Shown: positions 42,572 to 52,455, counted from the stretch's first letter. The stretch is DNA of 54,440 bases from Bacteroidota bacterium (GCA_021789975.1 JAJYIT010000028.1:1-54440); one strand, 5' to 3'. Notes: generated from the sequence alone by a model not told the origin. A program made the numbers and translations.

Positions 42572-42850
42572 TCATTTTTTTTGACGCGGTTCAGTCTGCA
42601 AACGCTTAACGCCTTTTGATTGGGGCATGGTAGTGTCACTCCTCACTCGATATCCCCCCGGAACGATTAGAGGCATAGGGACAACAATTGGCGTTTGCCC
42701 CTCCGAACCGCTTGCCTCGGAAAACCCATTGAGCAAAACTGCGGGCGGCTCATGAAACATTTTATATTTCAACGCCAGACCCTTGGTGCTTAGCGTGTCG
42801 CCACTTGGTCCGCTCGTCAATGATAGAGCCGCCAAAAGAACCGCAATCAT
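42572..42850 (-). CDS. Small secreted protein, unknown function
   Basis: 92 residues with a short signal peptide (MIAVLLAALSLTSG). It is otherwise polar, with a Pro/Val-rich middle (TPIVVPMPLIVPGGYRV) and a basic end. I do not recognise it. It is credible because GAGGA lies seven bases before the ATG and its stop is eight bases from the start of the downstream lipoprotein gene, so the two look co-transcribed. Confidence 0.6.
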   Translation of the reverse strand: MIAVLLAALSLTSGPSGDTLSTKGLALKYKMFHEPPAVLLNGFSEASGSEGQTPIVVPMPLIVPGGYRVRSDTTMPQSKGVKRLQTEPRQKK

Positions 42851-42959
42851 CTAATTTCCTCGTCTCAATTTCAATAACAATCCACTTCTAAACAAGGTTC
42901 TTAAGTAGCGTTAAAATAAATTAATTCCATATTCATAGACGTGAAAGGGATCAATTCAG

Positions 42960-43739
42960 TTACATTGTCTGAACATATTCAATACGAACTGTACGGAGAC
43001 TCCCGCTTTTCTTCAAATCCATGATGTTTTTGTAATCGAATTCCAGTGTGAACCCGCTTCCGAGACTCCATTTGACGCCCGCATTCACAAAGCCGGGACC
43101 CGGGCTCGCCAGCCTGTTGGGATAGCCGTTAGGGTAGTTGTCATTTACTCCGAAGTTATATTCCGCCACAACCGAAATGTCTGGCCCTATGGTCTTGTCG
43201 GCACCCACGTAGAAATTGATGTTCTTGTTTCCGTCCCCATTCTCCAGAGAATAATTCACTCCGCCATGAATACCGAGATAACCGAGAACGTTGAAATACT
43301 TTGAGGCTGCGACGAAGAACCCGGGTGACTTGTAAAGGTACCTGCTGTATTCGCCAAGATATTCGCTTTTCCCTTGTGAGTCGAACCCGAATGTCACCGC
43401 AGGGAAACCCTGGGTCTCATCGATTGCACGCACGCGAATATCGATGCCCGGCAGCTTGTTCCACTTTACTGCCCCATTGCCAATTACATTGGTCCCGCCA
43501 TAGCTCAGCCCGAAACTTAACCTGTTAAAAGCGCCCGCCTCCAACGATACCAACACCCCGCTGTTCTCGTAAAAGTGTACCGACATACCGACCATACCGT
43601 TATGAAGAATCCCTGCCGTCGGCATGTCAACTAAATACATGGGCTCCACCCTGGCATCGCTTCCGGCAGTTCCCATCAGTCCTCCTGCATACGCCGACGA
43701 ACACAGGAGAAATGAAATCAAAAGGACTCTTGAACTCAT
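42960..43739 (-). CDS. Outer-membrane beta-barrel protein, YjbH-like
   Basis: 259 residues. A signal peptide (VLLISFLLCSSAYAG) precedes DMPTAGILHNGMVGMSVHFY, then repeated amphipathic strands such as RLSFGLSYGGTNVIG, AVTFGFDSQGKSEYLGEYSRYLY, FFVAASKYFN and FTLEFDYKNIM. The segment around IRVRAIDET...PAVTFGFDS resembles YjbH-type barrels linked to exopolysaccharide export, but similarity is judged by eye. An AAAGGAG site precedes the ATG. It lies between the asparaginase and the small secreted protein gene. Function unknown. Confidence 0.75.
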   Translation of the reverse strand: MSSRVLLISFLLCSSAYAGGLMGTAGSDARVEPMYLVDMPTAGILHNGMVGMSVHFYENSGVLVSLEAGAFNRLSFGLSYGGTNVIGNGAVKWNKLPGIDIRVRAIDETQGFPAVTFGFDSQGKSEYLGEYSRYLYKSPGFFVAASKYFNVLGYLGIHGGVNYSLENGDGNKNINFYVGADKTIGPDISVVAEYNFGVNDNYPNGYPNRLASPGPGFVNAGVKWSLGSGFTLEFDYKNIMDLKKSGSLRTVRIEYVQTM

Positions 43740-43781
43740 TCGACACTCCTTTCAAATGAATTTTGTTGAACTGTCATACAC

Positions 43782-44798
43782 TTACCCAATGTAGAGGTAC
43801 TTCGAGTCCACCAACTTATTTGTTCCATTCTTCCCGATCGCATACTGGAAACCTTTTCTGATCGCCGCTCCACCCACCTCTCCTTTGGCACTTAGACCGA
43901 TATAGGCGAGTTGGAACGACTTGTCTTTCTTGAGTATTTTTGAGTGAACCTCTATGGCTCGTCTTATCGCAATCTCGCATGCATCCTGTGGGCTGGCGCC
44001 GGCCTTCATGCTTTGGACAACTAAATGACTTCCAACTATTCTCATATTCGCCTCACCGACACCGGTCGAGGCCGCTGCACCGACCTTTCCATCGACATAA
44101 AGGCCTGCGCCGATGATCGGCGAGTCGCCGACGCGTCCATGAATTTTCCATGCGAGTCCGGATGTACTTACTGCGCCGCTCAGGTGACCTTTTGTATCCA
44201 GCGCCAGCAGACCGATCGTGTCGTGATTATCTCCCAAATCGTCCATGCTGTGTGGACCCAGCCAATTGTTGTTCGGTCCCAAGCTCTCTCTCCATCGCAG
44301 CCAAGCCTCCCTCGATTTATCAGTAAGGAGGTCGATCGGCTTGAAGCCCTGGGCCAAAGCAAACTTGTATGCACCTTCACCGGCAAGCATAACATGCTCG
44401 GAACGCTCCATTACGGTCCTGGCAACGCTAACGGCATTTTTTATTTTCGGCAGAGCCCCGACTGCCCCGCAGTTCCCCCGCCAATCCATGATCGACGCAT
44501 CCAGCGTAACATCCATCTGCTCGTCAGGCAACCCACCGAATCCTACACTCATAATCTCGGGATCGTCTTCAATGGTCCTGACTCCCTGTTCGACTGCGTC
44601 CAATGAATTAGCTCCACTCGACATGGCCTTCCACGCAACTTCGTTCGCTTTCATTCCAAAATTCCAGGTGGAAATAACTACAGGAGTGTCCATTTTGCCT
44701 CCGGTGATTTGGTCGAGCTTTAGAAATCCCAGTTTAGAGGCGGTGTACGCACCGACTCCGATGACGCCGCTATCCCTAATGAACTCCCGACGTCTCAC
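43782..44798 (-). CDS. N4-(beta-N-acetylglucosaminyl)-L-asparaginase / isoaspartyl peptidase family (Ntn hydrolase), Tat signal
   Basis: 338 residues. [20 protein letters not shown] is a Tat signal. The Ntn asparaginase-2 pattern follows: ISTWNFGMKANEVAW, ANSLDAVEQGVRTIEDDP, autoproteolysis at NHDTIGLLALD (Thr becomes the N-terminal nucleophile) and WKIHGRVGDSPIIGAGLYVD (substrate-binding Arg and Asp). MDVTLDASIMDW is typical of glycosylasparaginase. It cleaves the GlcNAc-Asn bond of N-glycopeptides or isoaspartyl bonds outside the cytoplasm. Its start overlaps cysS by four bases (ATGA). An export-dependent glycosylasparaginase would complement the GH92 mannosidase in N-glycan breakdown, although the genes lie 34 kb apart. 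Confidence 0.92.
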   Translation of the reverse strand: MRRREFIRDSGVIGVGAYTASKLGFLKLDQITGGKMDTPVVISTWNFGMKANEVAWKAMSSGANSLDAVEQGVRTIEDDPEIMSVGFGGLPDEQMDVTLDASIMDWRGNCGAVGALPKIKNAVSVARTVMERSEHVMLAGEGAYKFALAQGFKPIDLLTDKSREAWLRWRESLGPNNNWLGPHSMDDLGDNHDTIGLLALDTKGHLSGAVSTSGLAWKIHGRVGDSPIIGAGLYVDGKVGAAASTGVGEANMRIVGSHLVVQSMKAGASPQDACEIAIRRAIEVHSKILKKDKSFQLAYIGLSAKGEVGGAAIRKGFQYAIGKNGTNKLVDSKYLYIG

Positions 44799-46264
44799 CT
44801 TGTTATCCTGAAGGAGGTACCGTCCTTTTTGTCTTCTATGCTGATTCCCATGCTCAGGAGTTCGGTTCGGATCATATCGGCAAACGCAAAGTCCCTGTTT
44901 GTTCTCGCGTCAGATCGCAGCTTGATGAAGAGATTTATGAGATCATCCTGGATCGTATCATCCGTGGCTGCCCGTACATCGCCCGGGATGATTCCGAGCA
45001 CATCCCCCGCGAGAGCTCTTATAAACGAGTACAAAAGCTTCAGAACGTCGGCGGGTAGCAGCGTTTCGGAAGCGAGGACGGAATTTACATCTTTTAACAT
45101 TTCGAAAAGAGACGCGATCGCAAGCGGTGTATTGAAATCGTCGCTCATCGCGGCAAGCCACTCGCCGTAGTAACGCTTCAGGTCGACAGGCTCTTCAGGA
45201 AGATTATCAAAATCCGGCTGCAAATCATTTTCGCCGCCGTGCTTTTTCAATTCCCTAACAACATTTGTCAACCGTTCGAGCCCTTTTCCGGCACCGGATA
45301 CCGCTTCATCGGAGAAGTCAAGTGGACTTCTGTAATGACTCTGCAAAATGAAAAAACGGAGGACTACAGGGTCAAACTTCTTGAATGCATCCTTGAGCTT
45401 TACGAAGTTGCCGGCAGACTTGCTCATCTTCATACCGTTTGAAGTCACCATGTTATTGTGCATCCAGTAGCGGACAAACGGTTTGCCGGTAGCCGCCTCA
45501 CTCTGTGCGATTTCACATTCATGATGAGGAAACTGGTTATCGATTCCGCCACCATGGATATCAAAAGTGCTGCCCAAATACTTCATACTCATCGCGGAAC
45601 ACTCGACATGCCAGCCAGGGAAACCTTCCCCCCATGGTGATGGCCAACGCATTATATGTCCCGCTTCAGCTTTCTTCCACAGCGCAAAATCCGCAGGGTT
45701 CTTCTTGTCTGTTCGAACTTCTTCGCGAGTACCCGACATCAGGTCCTCCACTTTTCGCCCGGATAATTTTCCATATTCCTTGAACTTATTGACGTTGAAG
45801 TAAACGTTCCCCTTGCTCTCGTATGCAAAACCTTTCGAGATAAGAGCCTTTATTAATTCGATCTGCTCGATGATATGGCCTGTGGCCCTAGGGGAAATAT
45901 TCGGTCTCTCAACCCCGAGTCGATCCATATCCTCGAAATAGCTCCGCATGAACACCTCGACAATTTCCATGGGGTTCACGCGGTCTTTCCTGGCCTCTTT
46001 TTCAATCTTATCGTCACCCTCGTCTGCATTGTCTGTCAGATGCCCGACGTCGGTTATATTCTGCACGTAAAGTACCTTATATCCGATGAATCGCAGGAAT
46101 CGGACAATCACGTCAAAGGAGACATAGCTCTTACCATGGCCAATATGAGAATGGTTGTAAACTGTAGGGCCGCAAACGTAGATTCCCACTTTGTCTTTTT
46201 CAACCGGAACGAACTTCTCTTTCTGTCGAGAGAGAGTATTATAAATTTGAATGTCTGTTTTCAT
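44795..46264 (-). CDS. cysS: Cysteinyl-tRNA synthetase
   Basis: 489 residues, full length. Class I synthetase motifs: [20 protein letters not shown] with the HIGH signature and first zinc Cys, [14 protein letters not shown] and [16 protein letters not shown] (zinc ligands), and [11 protein letters not shown] (KMSKS). It attaches cysteine to tRNA-Cys. It overlaps recN at its start and the asparaginase at its stop by four bases each, so recN-cysS-asparaginase is one coupled set. Confidence 0.98.
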   Translation of the reverse strand: MKTDIQIYNTLSRQKEKFVPVEKDKVGIYVCGPTVYNHSHIGHGKSYVSFDVIVRFLRFIGYKVLYVQNITDVGHLTDNADEGDDKIEKEARKDRVNPMEIVEVFMRSYFEDMDRLGVERPNISPRATGHIIEQIELIKALISKGFAYESKGNVYFNVNKFKEYGKLSGRKVEDLMSGTREEVRTDKKNPADFALWKKAEAGHIMRWPSPWGEGFPGWHVECSAMSMKYLGSTFDIHGGGIDNQFPHHECEIAQSEAATGKPFVRYWMHNNMVTSNGMKMSKSAGNFVKLKDAFKKFDPVVLRFFILQSHYRSPLDFSDEAVSGAGKGLERLTNVVRELKKHGGENDLQPDFDNLPEEPVDLKRYYGEWLAAMSDDFNTPLAIASLFEMLKDVNSVLASETLLPADVLKLLYSFIRALAGDVLGIIPGDVRAATDDTIQDDLINLFIKLRSDARTNRDFAFADMIRTELLSMGISIEDKKDGTSFRITR

Positions 46265-47976
46265 TTTGTCCCAATCAATTCTTTTGCCCCCGATATGCTC
46301 GCCTTCGTCAAGCTTTCGCCGCTGAGCAGCTTAGCAACCTCCAGGATGCGCTCTTCTTCGGAGAGTCGGACCACGCGAGTAACGGCACGCTTTCCCTTGA
46401 CGATCTTTTCGACATGAAAATGGATATCCGCACTACCGGCAATCTGGGGGAGGTGAGTTATCGCGATGATCTGGTGAAAGCCCGAGAGGCTTTTCAAACT
46501 CTTTCCGACTTTTGCCGCGATGCGTCCGCTGATGCCCACATCGATTTCGTCGAAAACTAAAAGCGGCAGCCTGTCGCTTTTCGCAAGTATCGTCTTCAGC
46601 GCCAACATTGTCCTCGATATTTCACCACCCGATGCGACCTTAGCAAGCGGACGCAGTTCTTCACCCGGATTCGTCGAGATGTAGAACTCCACGCTGTCAA
46701 ATCCCTTTTCAGAAGTTTCATAATAATCTTCCCCAAGTTTCACTGACGGTTTCATGCCGGCATCCTCGCTATTGTCCACTTTATTCGAGATCACCGCTTC
46801 AAATTTTGCATTATCAATTCCGATTTCGTTCAGGACTCCGACAATGCTCTTGGAAATTCGTTCGGCAACTTCACGTCTCTTGGTAGAGAGCCGCTCGGCA
46901 ATCTCCGAAAGTTTCAATCTGAATCCCTCAATTGCAGCTTCAAGCTTTTCGATCTCTCCCTCAAAATTCTGCGCGAGAGAATACTCTCTGCCGATTTTTT
47001 CCCTGTATTCGATGGCAGCTGCAAATGATCCGCCGTACTTCTTCTTTATGATTGTCAGCGCTCCAAGACGTTCTCTTATCTCCTCGAGCCTGCCAGGATT
47101 GAAATCGATTTTGCTGCTGTAGTTCTGAACAAACCGGGTGATTTCGTCCACGATAGCTCTTGCGCTCTCGCACTCCTCCCTTTGTGGTTCGAACACTTTG
47201 TCAATGCCTGCAAGATCTTCAAGCTTGTTACGCACGACAACAAGCTGGTCATGGATGGAATTTTCGCTTTCATAAAGAAGCTCATAAAGTTTCGCAGTGG
47301 ACTCATAGAGTCTTTCGGCGTTCTCCAGTATTTTCAGCTCCGATTCGAGTTTGTCGATCTCATCCGGTTGGGGGCCGATTGCATCGATCTCTTTTATTTG
47401 GAAGGCATACAGGTCTCTTTTCTCACTTAGCGCATCTCGCCTCGAGACAATTTCTTTGAGTTCAGAGATCATATTGACGAGTTCATGATATGCTGCCCGG
47501 AAGTTCTTTACAAGCATTTCGAGTCCGCCGAAATCGTCGAGGAGGTCAATATGCGTTTCGGGGCGCAAGAGGGACTGGTGCTCATGCTGACCATGGAGAT
47601 CAACCAGCAGATCGCCGAGTTCCTTCAGATGTGCAACGGGAAAAGGTGTGTCATTGACGAACGCCCGGCTCTGGCCTTTTCGGCTCACTTCCCTTCTGAC
47701 GATAATCTCGTCGTCTCCTTCTATCTCCGACGCTTCCAGCAGCCGCTGAACCTTCTTGTTGCCGGACAGCGTCAGTGTTCCCTCCACAATCGCCTTTTCG
47801 GCGCCGGACCTGACGTCGTCGGCATTTGCCCGTTCACCGAGGATAAGACTCAGAGCATCTATTATTATGGATTTTCCTGCACCTGTCTCGCCGGTGATTA
47901 TGTTGAGACCCGTGCCGAACTCAAGCTCGATCTCATCGATGAGAGCGAAATTTCTTATGGAGAGATTCTTGAGCAT
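46261..47976 (-). CDS. recN: DNA repair protein RecN
   Basis: 571 residues from the ATG at 47976, nine bases after the metH stop. The frame is open up to 48141, but that part is antisense-like and overlaps metH. N-terminal ATPase half: MLKNLSIRNFALIDEIELEF and Walker A ITGETGAGKSIIIDAL. A long coiled coil runs from about residue 150 to 390. The C-terminal half has the ABC signature LAKVASGGEISRTMLALK and Walker B LLVFDEIDVGISGRIA. It is an SMC-like protein that helps repair double-strand breaks. An ATGA overlap links it to cysS. Confidence 0.97.
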   Translation of the reverse strand: MLKNLSIRNFALIDEIELEFGTGLNIITGETGAGKSIIIDALSLILGERANADDVRSGAEKAIVEGTLTLSGNKKVQRLLEASEIEGDDEIIVRREVSRKGQSRAFVNDTPFPVAHLKELGDLLVDLHGQHEHQSLLRPETHIDLLDDFGGLEMLVKNFRAAYHELVNMISELKEIVSRRDALSEKRDLYAFQIKEIDAIGPQPDEIDKLESELKILENAERLYESTAKLYELLYESENSIHDQLVVVRNKLEDLAGIDKVFEPQREECESARAIVDEITRFVQNYSSKIDFNPGRLEEIRERLGALTIIKKKYGGSFAAAIEYREKIGREYSLAQNFEGEIEKLEAAIEGFRLKLSEIAERLSTKRREVAERISKSIVGVLNEIGIDNAKFEAVISNKVDNSEDAGMKPSVKLGEDYYETSEKGFDSVEFYISTNPGEELRPLAKVASGGEISRTMLALKTILAKSDRLPLLVFDEIDVGISGRIAAKVGKSLKSLSGFHQIIAITHLPQIAGSADIHFHVEKIVKGKRAVTRVVRLSEEERILEVAKLLSGESLTKASISGAKELIGTK

Positions 47977-47984
47977 TCTACGGA

Positions 47985-49799
47985 CTATCTGATATTGAAA
48001 TATTTGGCATCGGGATGATGAACGATAATAGCCGTAGTACTTTGCTCCGGAACGAGCTGGAATTCTTCGGTCAAAGTCATGCTGATTCTCTCGGGCTTCA
48101 AAAGCTCGAAGATTTTCTGCTGATCCTCGAGGTTCGGACATGCCGGATAGCCAAATGAATACCTCGATCCCTGGTATCCCTGAGCAAAGAGTCTTTTGGT
48201 TTCAGCGGCATCCTTCTCATGGATTCCGAGCTCCGTTCGCACGATCTTGTGCCAATATTCTGCCAAAGCCTCTGCCGTTTCCACACTGAGCCCATGTAAG
48301 TAAAGGTAATCCTGGTAATCCCCGGCTTCAAATAATTCTTTTGTATACTGGGTCGCCCTTTGTCCGACCGTCACTGCCTGGACCGCAATAACATCGAACT
48401 CGCCGGAGTCTGTTGACCTGAAAAAATCGGAGATGCAAAGAAACCTCTCGTCAGTTTGCCGGGGAAATTGGAACCGTACCCACTCAGTCAGATCGGACGC
48501 CGGCAGTGGGAGCCCGGAGGCAGACGGTGCAGGCTCCGCTTCCTCTCTCCCATCTCCTGTCGCCTGTTTCCGTCGAATTGATTTCCATTTCCCATAAAGT
48601 TCCTCTTCATCCTTCGGCCGGTATAAGATCAAATCATTTCCGTCGGCCTGACATGGGAAATACCCATAGACAACCTTAGGCGCAAATATCTTCTCACGTT
48701 TGACTCTCAACTTTAATCTTCCGAGTAGAGGAAGTATTTCGGTTTCCAAAAGGTTGTTGTATTCGTCTTCCTTCCTCCCTTTCTTGGAGAATTGCCATTG
48801 TCCCCGGATCAATGCGACTTCGTTCAAATACTCCCAAATTTTTTCCAGCTTGAGATCCTCCATCACTACGCTTCCCCAAAAAGGGGGATTCGGAACCGGA
48901 ACATCTCGCCTGACCTTCGACCTTGAAATCACAGCCGTCAGATTTTGTTTGTTTGCTTCCGACTTTCGATTTCTTGTTTCTACCTCATTTAATTCGAGAG
49001 ACTTGTTCAAAGATGAAGAAGAAGTCACAACCCTCTTCAAGTCCTGGACGTCTGCCTTTCCTGATTTGATATCCTCCATGAACCGGAGTCCGTCGAAAGC
49101 ATCGTTGGCATAAGACAAATACCCGGTGTATGCCCTTCTGAGGTCCTGTTCTACATACTTTCTAGTCAGTGCCGCACCACCGAGCACGACCGGCGTCTTT
49201 ATCCCCCGCTGTTCCATTAATTCAAGATTTTCTTTCATGATGACGGTGGATTTCACAAGGAGGCCGCTCATGCCAATCGCATCGGCCTTGTTCATCCCCG
49301 ATGCCTCGATTATTTGCTCGACCGGAACTTTGATACCAAGGTTAATGACCTTGTAGCCATTGTTTGTAAGAATGATGTCGACGAGGTTCTTGCCGATATC
49401 ATGCACGTCCCCTTTAACTGTCGCCAGGACCATCACGCCTTTCTGCATTCCTTCGACACGTTCCATGAGGGGCTCAAGGTATTTCACGGCAGTCTTCATA
49501 GTCTCTGCAGACTGAAGCACAAACGGGAGCTGCATTTGTCCGCTGCCGAACAGCTCTCCGACGACCCTCATCCCGTCCAGGAGTATCTCGTTTATTATCT
49601 GGAGTGGAGAATACGTGTTGAGAGCCTTCTTCAGATCGTTGTCGATGCCGATTCTGTCACCGTCGACTATCCTTCTTTTCAGCTTGTCTTCAAGAGATAG
49701 CTGACTGACCGCTGACTCCTGAGCGGTCACGGCTTTTTTGTCGGCGTAAAAATTCATCAACTCGACTAAAGGGTCATATATACATTTGATGTCAGGCAT
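47985..49799 (-). CDS. metH: Methionine synthase, cobalamin-binding and activation subunit (split MetH, C-terminal half)
   Basis: 604 residues corresponding to the second half of cobalamin-dependent methionine synthase. First the four-helix cap (SPLQIINEILLDGMRVVGELFGSGQMQLPFVLQS), then the B12-binding motif VKGDVHDIGKNLV with lower-axial His, and IGMSGLLVKSTVIM. After a linker (about 255-290) comes the S-adenosylmethionine-binding activation domain, ending PACPNLEDQQKIFELLKP and SFGYP. It carries cobalamin and is reactivated with SAM. In most bacteria this is fused to the upstream part; here the two are separate genes joined by a TGATG overlap. A region rich in Ala/Pro at about 425-445 may be a lineage-specific insert. 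Confidence 0.92.
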   Translation of the reverse strand: MPDIKCIYDPLVELMNFYADKKAVTAQESAVSQLSLEDKLKRRIVDGDRIGIDNDLKKALNTYSPLQIINEILLDGMRVVGELFGSGQMQLPFVLQSAETMKTAVKYLEPLMERVEGMQKGVMVLATVKGDVHDIGKNLVDIILTNNGYKVINLGIKVPVEQIIEASGMNKADAIGMSGLLVKSTVIMKENLELMEQRGIKTPVVLGGAALTRKYVEQDLRRAYTGYLSYANDAFDGLRFMEDIKSGKADVQDLKRVVTSSSSLNKSLELNEVETRNRKSEANKQNLTAVISRSKVRRDVPVPNPPFWGSVVMEDLKLEKIWEYLNEVALIRGQWQFSKKGRKEDEYNNLLETEILPLLGRLKLRVKREKIFAPKVVYGYFPCQADGNDLILYRPKDEEELYGKWKSIRRKQATGDGREEAEPAPSASGLPLPASDLTEWVRFQFPRQTDERFLCISDFFRSTDSGEFDVIAVQAVTVGQRATQYTKELFEAGDYQDYLYLHGLSVETAEALAEYWHKIVRTELGIHEKDAAETKRLFAQGYQGSRYSFGYPACPNLEDQQKIFELLKPERISMTLTEEFQLVPEQSTTAIIVHHPDAKYFNIR

Positions 49800-51637
49800 C
49801 AGACGGTCTCGAATTTCCTTTCATCGAAAATCAGTTCTCTGGATATTTCTCTCCCCCGCTCATCAATCTTGTAGAGCGGCATAATCTTTTGCGCGTTCAC
49901 AATAGCAAGATCGAGACCGGCTTCAACTGCGTAGTGCAGGAAAACTGAGTTCAAGACGTGCCTAGCAGACTGGTTGAGTCCAAATGATGCATTTGAGACG
50001 CCCAGCAGAGTGTGAGAACGAGGAAAGGCCGCCTTGATCATCCTTATCGCCTCGATTGTCTCCAATCCCGCCTTTCTGAATTCCTCATCGCCGGAACCCA
50101 GAGTGAATGTCAGGGTATCATATATGAGGTCTTCTTCCCGCATCCCATACGTTCCAATAGCGATATCGTGAATCCGTTTCGCGACATCGAATTTCTTGTC
50201 GCGTGTTTTTGCCATCCCGGTTTCGTCTATAGTAAGTGCGATAACCGCCGCTCCGTATTTCTTACATAGAGGGAGGACCTTCTTCATCCGCTCTTCGCCG
50301 TCTTCCATATTAATAGAGTTGACTATCGCCCTGCCGGCATATCTCTTCAACGCTTCTTCGATTACCCTGTGCTCCGTGGAGTCGATCATAAGAGGGAGCG
50401 CAACCTGCGTGTTGAAGCGCTTCATTACTTCAATCATGTCGCGCACTTCGTCCCTGCCGACATACGCCACGCATAGATCCAGTATGTGTGCTCCTTCCTT
50501 CATCTGTTCTTTGCCGAGTTGAACCATCCCATCGTAATCTTCCGCAAGGAGGAGCTCTTTAAATTTCTTCGAGCCATTTGCATTGCAGCGCTCACCAACA
50601 ATCACGGGAGGGGGATCGAGATGCAGAGCTACATTCGAATATATGGAAGAGACCGACGGAGTATAATCGTAGCTCCTTCCGCCAGCCGCGATCGATCCGG
50701 GATCAACTGCCGACGCAATTCTAACAAGGCGCGAGATATGCTCTGGGGTCGTTCCGCAACAACCCCCGATTACGCTTACTCCAAATTCTGTGACGTACCG
50801 GTGCATCCAGAACTCAAGCTCATCGGGGGTGAGATGGTAACAAGCTTTTCCGCCGACGTTTTCCGGAAGTCCCGCGTTCGGCATCACGAATACCGGTTTC
50901 GGCGAGTTCTCGCACAGATACCTTATATTCTCTTCCATTTCCTTCGGACCGGTAGCGCAGTTCATGCCGAAGACCGTCACAATGTCGTAAGGCTCGATTG
51001 TAGTCAATGCCGCCGACATTTCCGTTCCCATCAGCATAGTGCCCATCGTTTCGATCGTTATCGAGACGATGACTGCGACTTCCCGTCTTCCTTCAGCAAA
51101 ACATTCCTGTATAGCAGCCAAAGCTGCCTTCGTCTGAAGAAGATCCTGACAAGTTTCGACTATCAGAAGATCGACGCCGCCGTCGATCAGACCGAATGCC
51201 TGCTCTTTGTAGGCTTCTTTCATAGGATCAAACTCTATGTGGCCAAGTGAAGGAAGCTTCGTCGTCGGACCCATAGATCCTGCCACGTAACGCAGATGGT
51301 CCGCAGTCGTGTATCCAGATGCAGTTCTACAAGCGATCTCCGCAGCCGCTCTATTTATCTCATAAGCACGATCACCAAGACCGTACTCCGAAAGGACAAT
51401 TGAGGTAGCACCGAAGGAATTCGTTTCTACGACGTCTACACCAGCTTCGAGAAAACTTCGGTGCACCTTCTCGGGCGCGGAAGGACACGAAATATTCAAG
51501 TACTCGTTGCATCCAACGAGGTCTTCGCCGCCGAAGTCTTCCGGGTTCGACGCCTGATTTTGTAGGCTCGTCCCGGTTGCGCCATCGAATACAAGTATTT
51601 TGTATCTCAGTATGCTAAGTAGCTCTTTACCTGTCAT
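49799..51637 (-). CDS. metH: Methionine synthase, homocysteine- and folate-binding subunit (split MetH, N-terminal half)
   Basis: 612 residues. Residues 1-320 form the homocysteine S-methyltransferase barrel: LVFDGATGTSLQNQ, VETNSFGAT, and the zinc Cys region VSVIGGCCGTTPEHI preceded by MNCATGPKEM. Residues 340-610 form the pterin-binding (methyltetrahydrofolate) barrel: VIVGERCNANGSKKFKELL, ILDLCVAYVGRDE, LPLMIDSTEHRVIEEAL, AIVNSINMEDGEERM and LGVSNASFGL. It ends after VNAQKIMPLYKID. Its stop overlaps the start of the cobalamin subunit by one base (TGATG), so the halves are made together and must assemble to pass the methyl group from folate via cobalamin to homocysteine. No clear ribosome site precedes the start. 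Confidence 0.95.
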   Translation of the reverse strand: MTGKELLSILRYKILVFDGATGTSLQNQASNPEDFGGEDLVGCNEYLNISCPSAPEKVHRSFLEAGVDVVETNSFGATSIVLSEYGLGDRAYEINRAAAEIACRTASGYTTADHLRYVAGSMGPTTKLPSLGHIEFDPMKEAYKEQAFGLIDGGVDLLIVETCQDLLQTKAALAAIQECFAEGRREVAVIVSITIETMGTMLMGTEMSAALTTIEPYDIVTVFGMNCATGPKEMEENIRYLCENSPKPVFVMPNAGLPENVGGKACYHLTPDELEFWMHRYVTEFGVSVIGGCCGTTPEHISRLVRIASAVDPGSIAAGGRSYDYTPSVSSIYSNVALHLDPPPVIVGERCNANGSKKFKELLLAEDYDGMVQLGKEQMKEGAHILDLCVAYVGRDEVRDMIEVMKRFNTQVALPLMIDSTEHRVIEEALKRYAGRAIVNSINMEDGEERMKKVLPLCKKYGAAVIALTIDETGMAKTRDKKFDVAKRIHDIAIGTYGMREEDLIYDTLTFTLGSGDEEFRKAGLETIEAIRMIKAAFPRSHTLLGVSNASFGLNQSARHVLNSVFLHYAVEAGLDLAIVNAQKIMPLYKIDERGREISRELIFDERKFETV

Positions 51638-51701
51638 TTGGAATTGTTTTTGAACAATTTAGTTGCGAAGGTGGGGAAATTCAAACGACGAAGACGGCCT
51701 T

Positions 51702-52208
51702 TCAATCTTCCGAAGATAGGATGTCCATTTTATCAAATTCACTGTTGAGAGTATCGATAATAGCATCTGTCAAATCGACGTTCCTGGGATTCATGTGGCG
51801 GGCTTTGAGCCAGGTAATCTTCTCAGGTTGACGCGCGCGGTTAAGAAACATTCCGGCAAACCTCGGAGGGATTTGCCGGTCTTCCGTTCCATTGATCATA
51901 ACCAAGGGCATAGGGCTGATCAGTGATGCATACAGCATCGGCTCGATCTGCATAAGCAAAAGCGCAGACAGGAAAGCGACAAACCCACTCGTTACGGGAT
52001 CCTGGTATCTCTGCAGATTATCGCGTATTAGACAGTAAAGGTCACCTCCTCCGAAAACCATTGCGGCAACAGCGGGTCTGTGGTCTCTGGCAACAATGCA
52101 CGGGACAAACGGAACGCCGAAGCTATAATCAAGCAAAATTATCTTCGAAGTGTCGACCTCGGCGCGGCGAGAGAGAGAATCGATAGCGAGAATAACAGAC
52201 GGAACCAT
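51702..52208 (-). pseudogene. N-terminally truncated alpha/beta hydrolase (dienelactone-hydrolase-like)
   Basis: 168 residues from an ATG; the frame stays open about 40 codons further up to a TGA near 52325, with plausible sequence (SPGLPCNPRESYSLFTFLSD). Residues show the second half of the fold: helix VILAIDSLSRRAEVDTSKI, nucleophile elbow LLDYSFGVPF (Ser), MVINGTEDRQIPP (Asp) and KARHMNPRN (His). The catalytic triad is therefore present, but the first strands and the oxyanion part (normally about 90-100 residues) are missing, and I find no continuation in other frames. It may be a decayed gene. Base pairs 52326-52455 hold nothing recognisable. Confidence 0.65.
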
Positions 52209-52455
52209 ACTTACCGCCTTCCATCTACTAAGAATGTCTGAAAGAAACGTAAAGAGCGAGTAAGACTCTCGAGGATTGCAGGGAAGTCCGGGGCTATGGT
52301 AACAACTTTTCGTATACCGACGACGTAGTCAACTGCATACTTCTTTTAGAAATTCTTGAAACCGGCATACAGCATAAGACGCCGTCGCTGCTCATGAGTG
52401 ACAATCCATCAAGGCCCCTCTTCTCGACGGAATGTAAATGAGCGTTTTGTTGATT

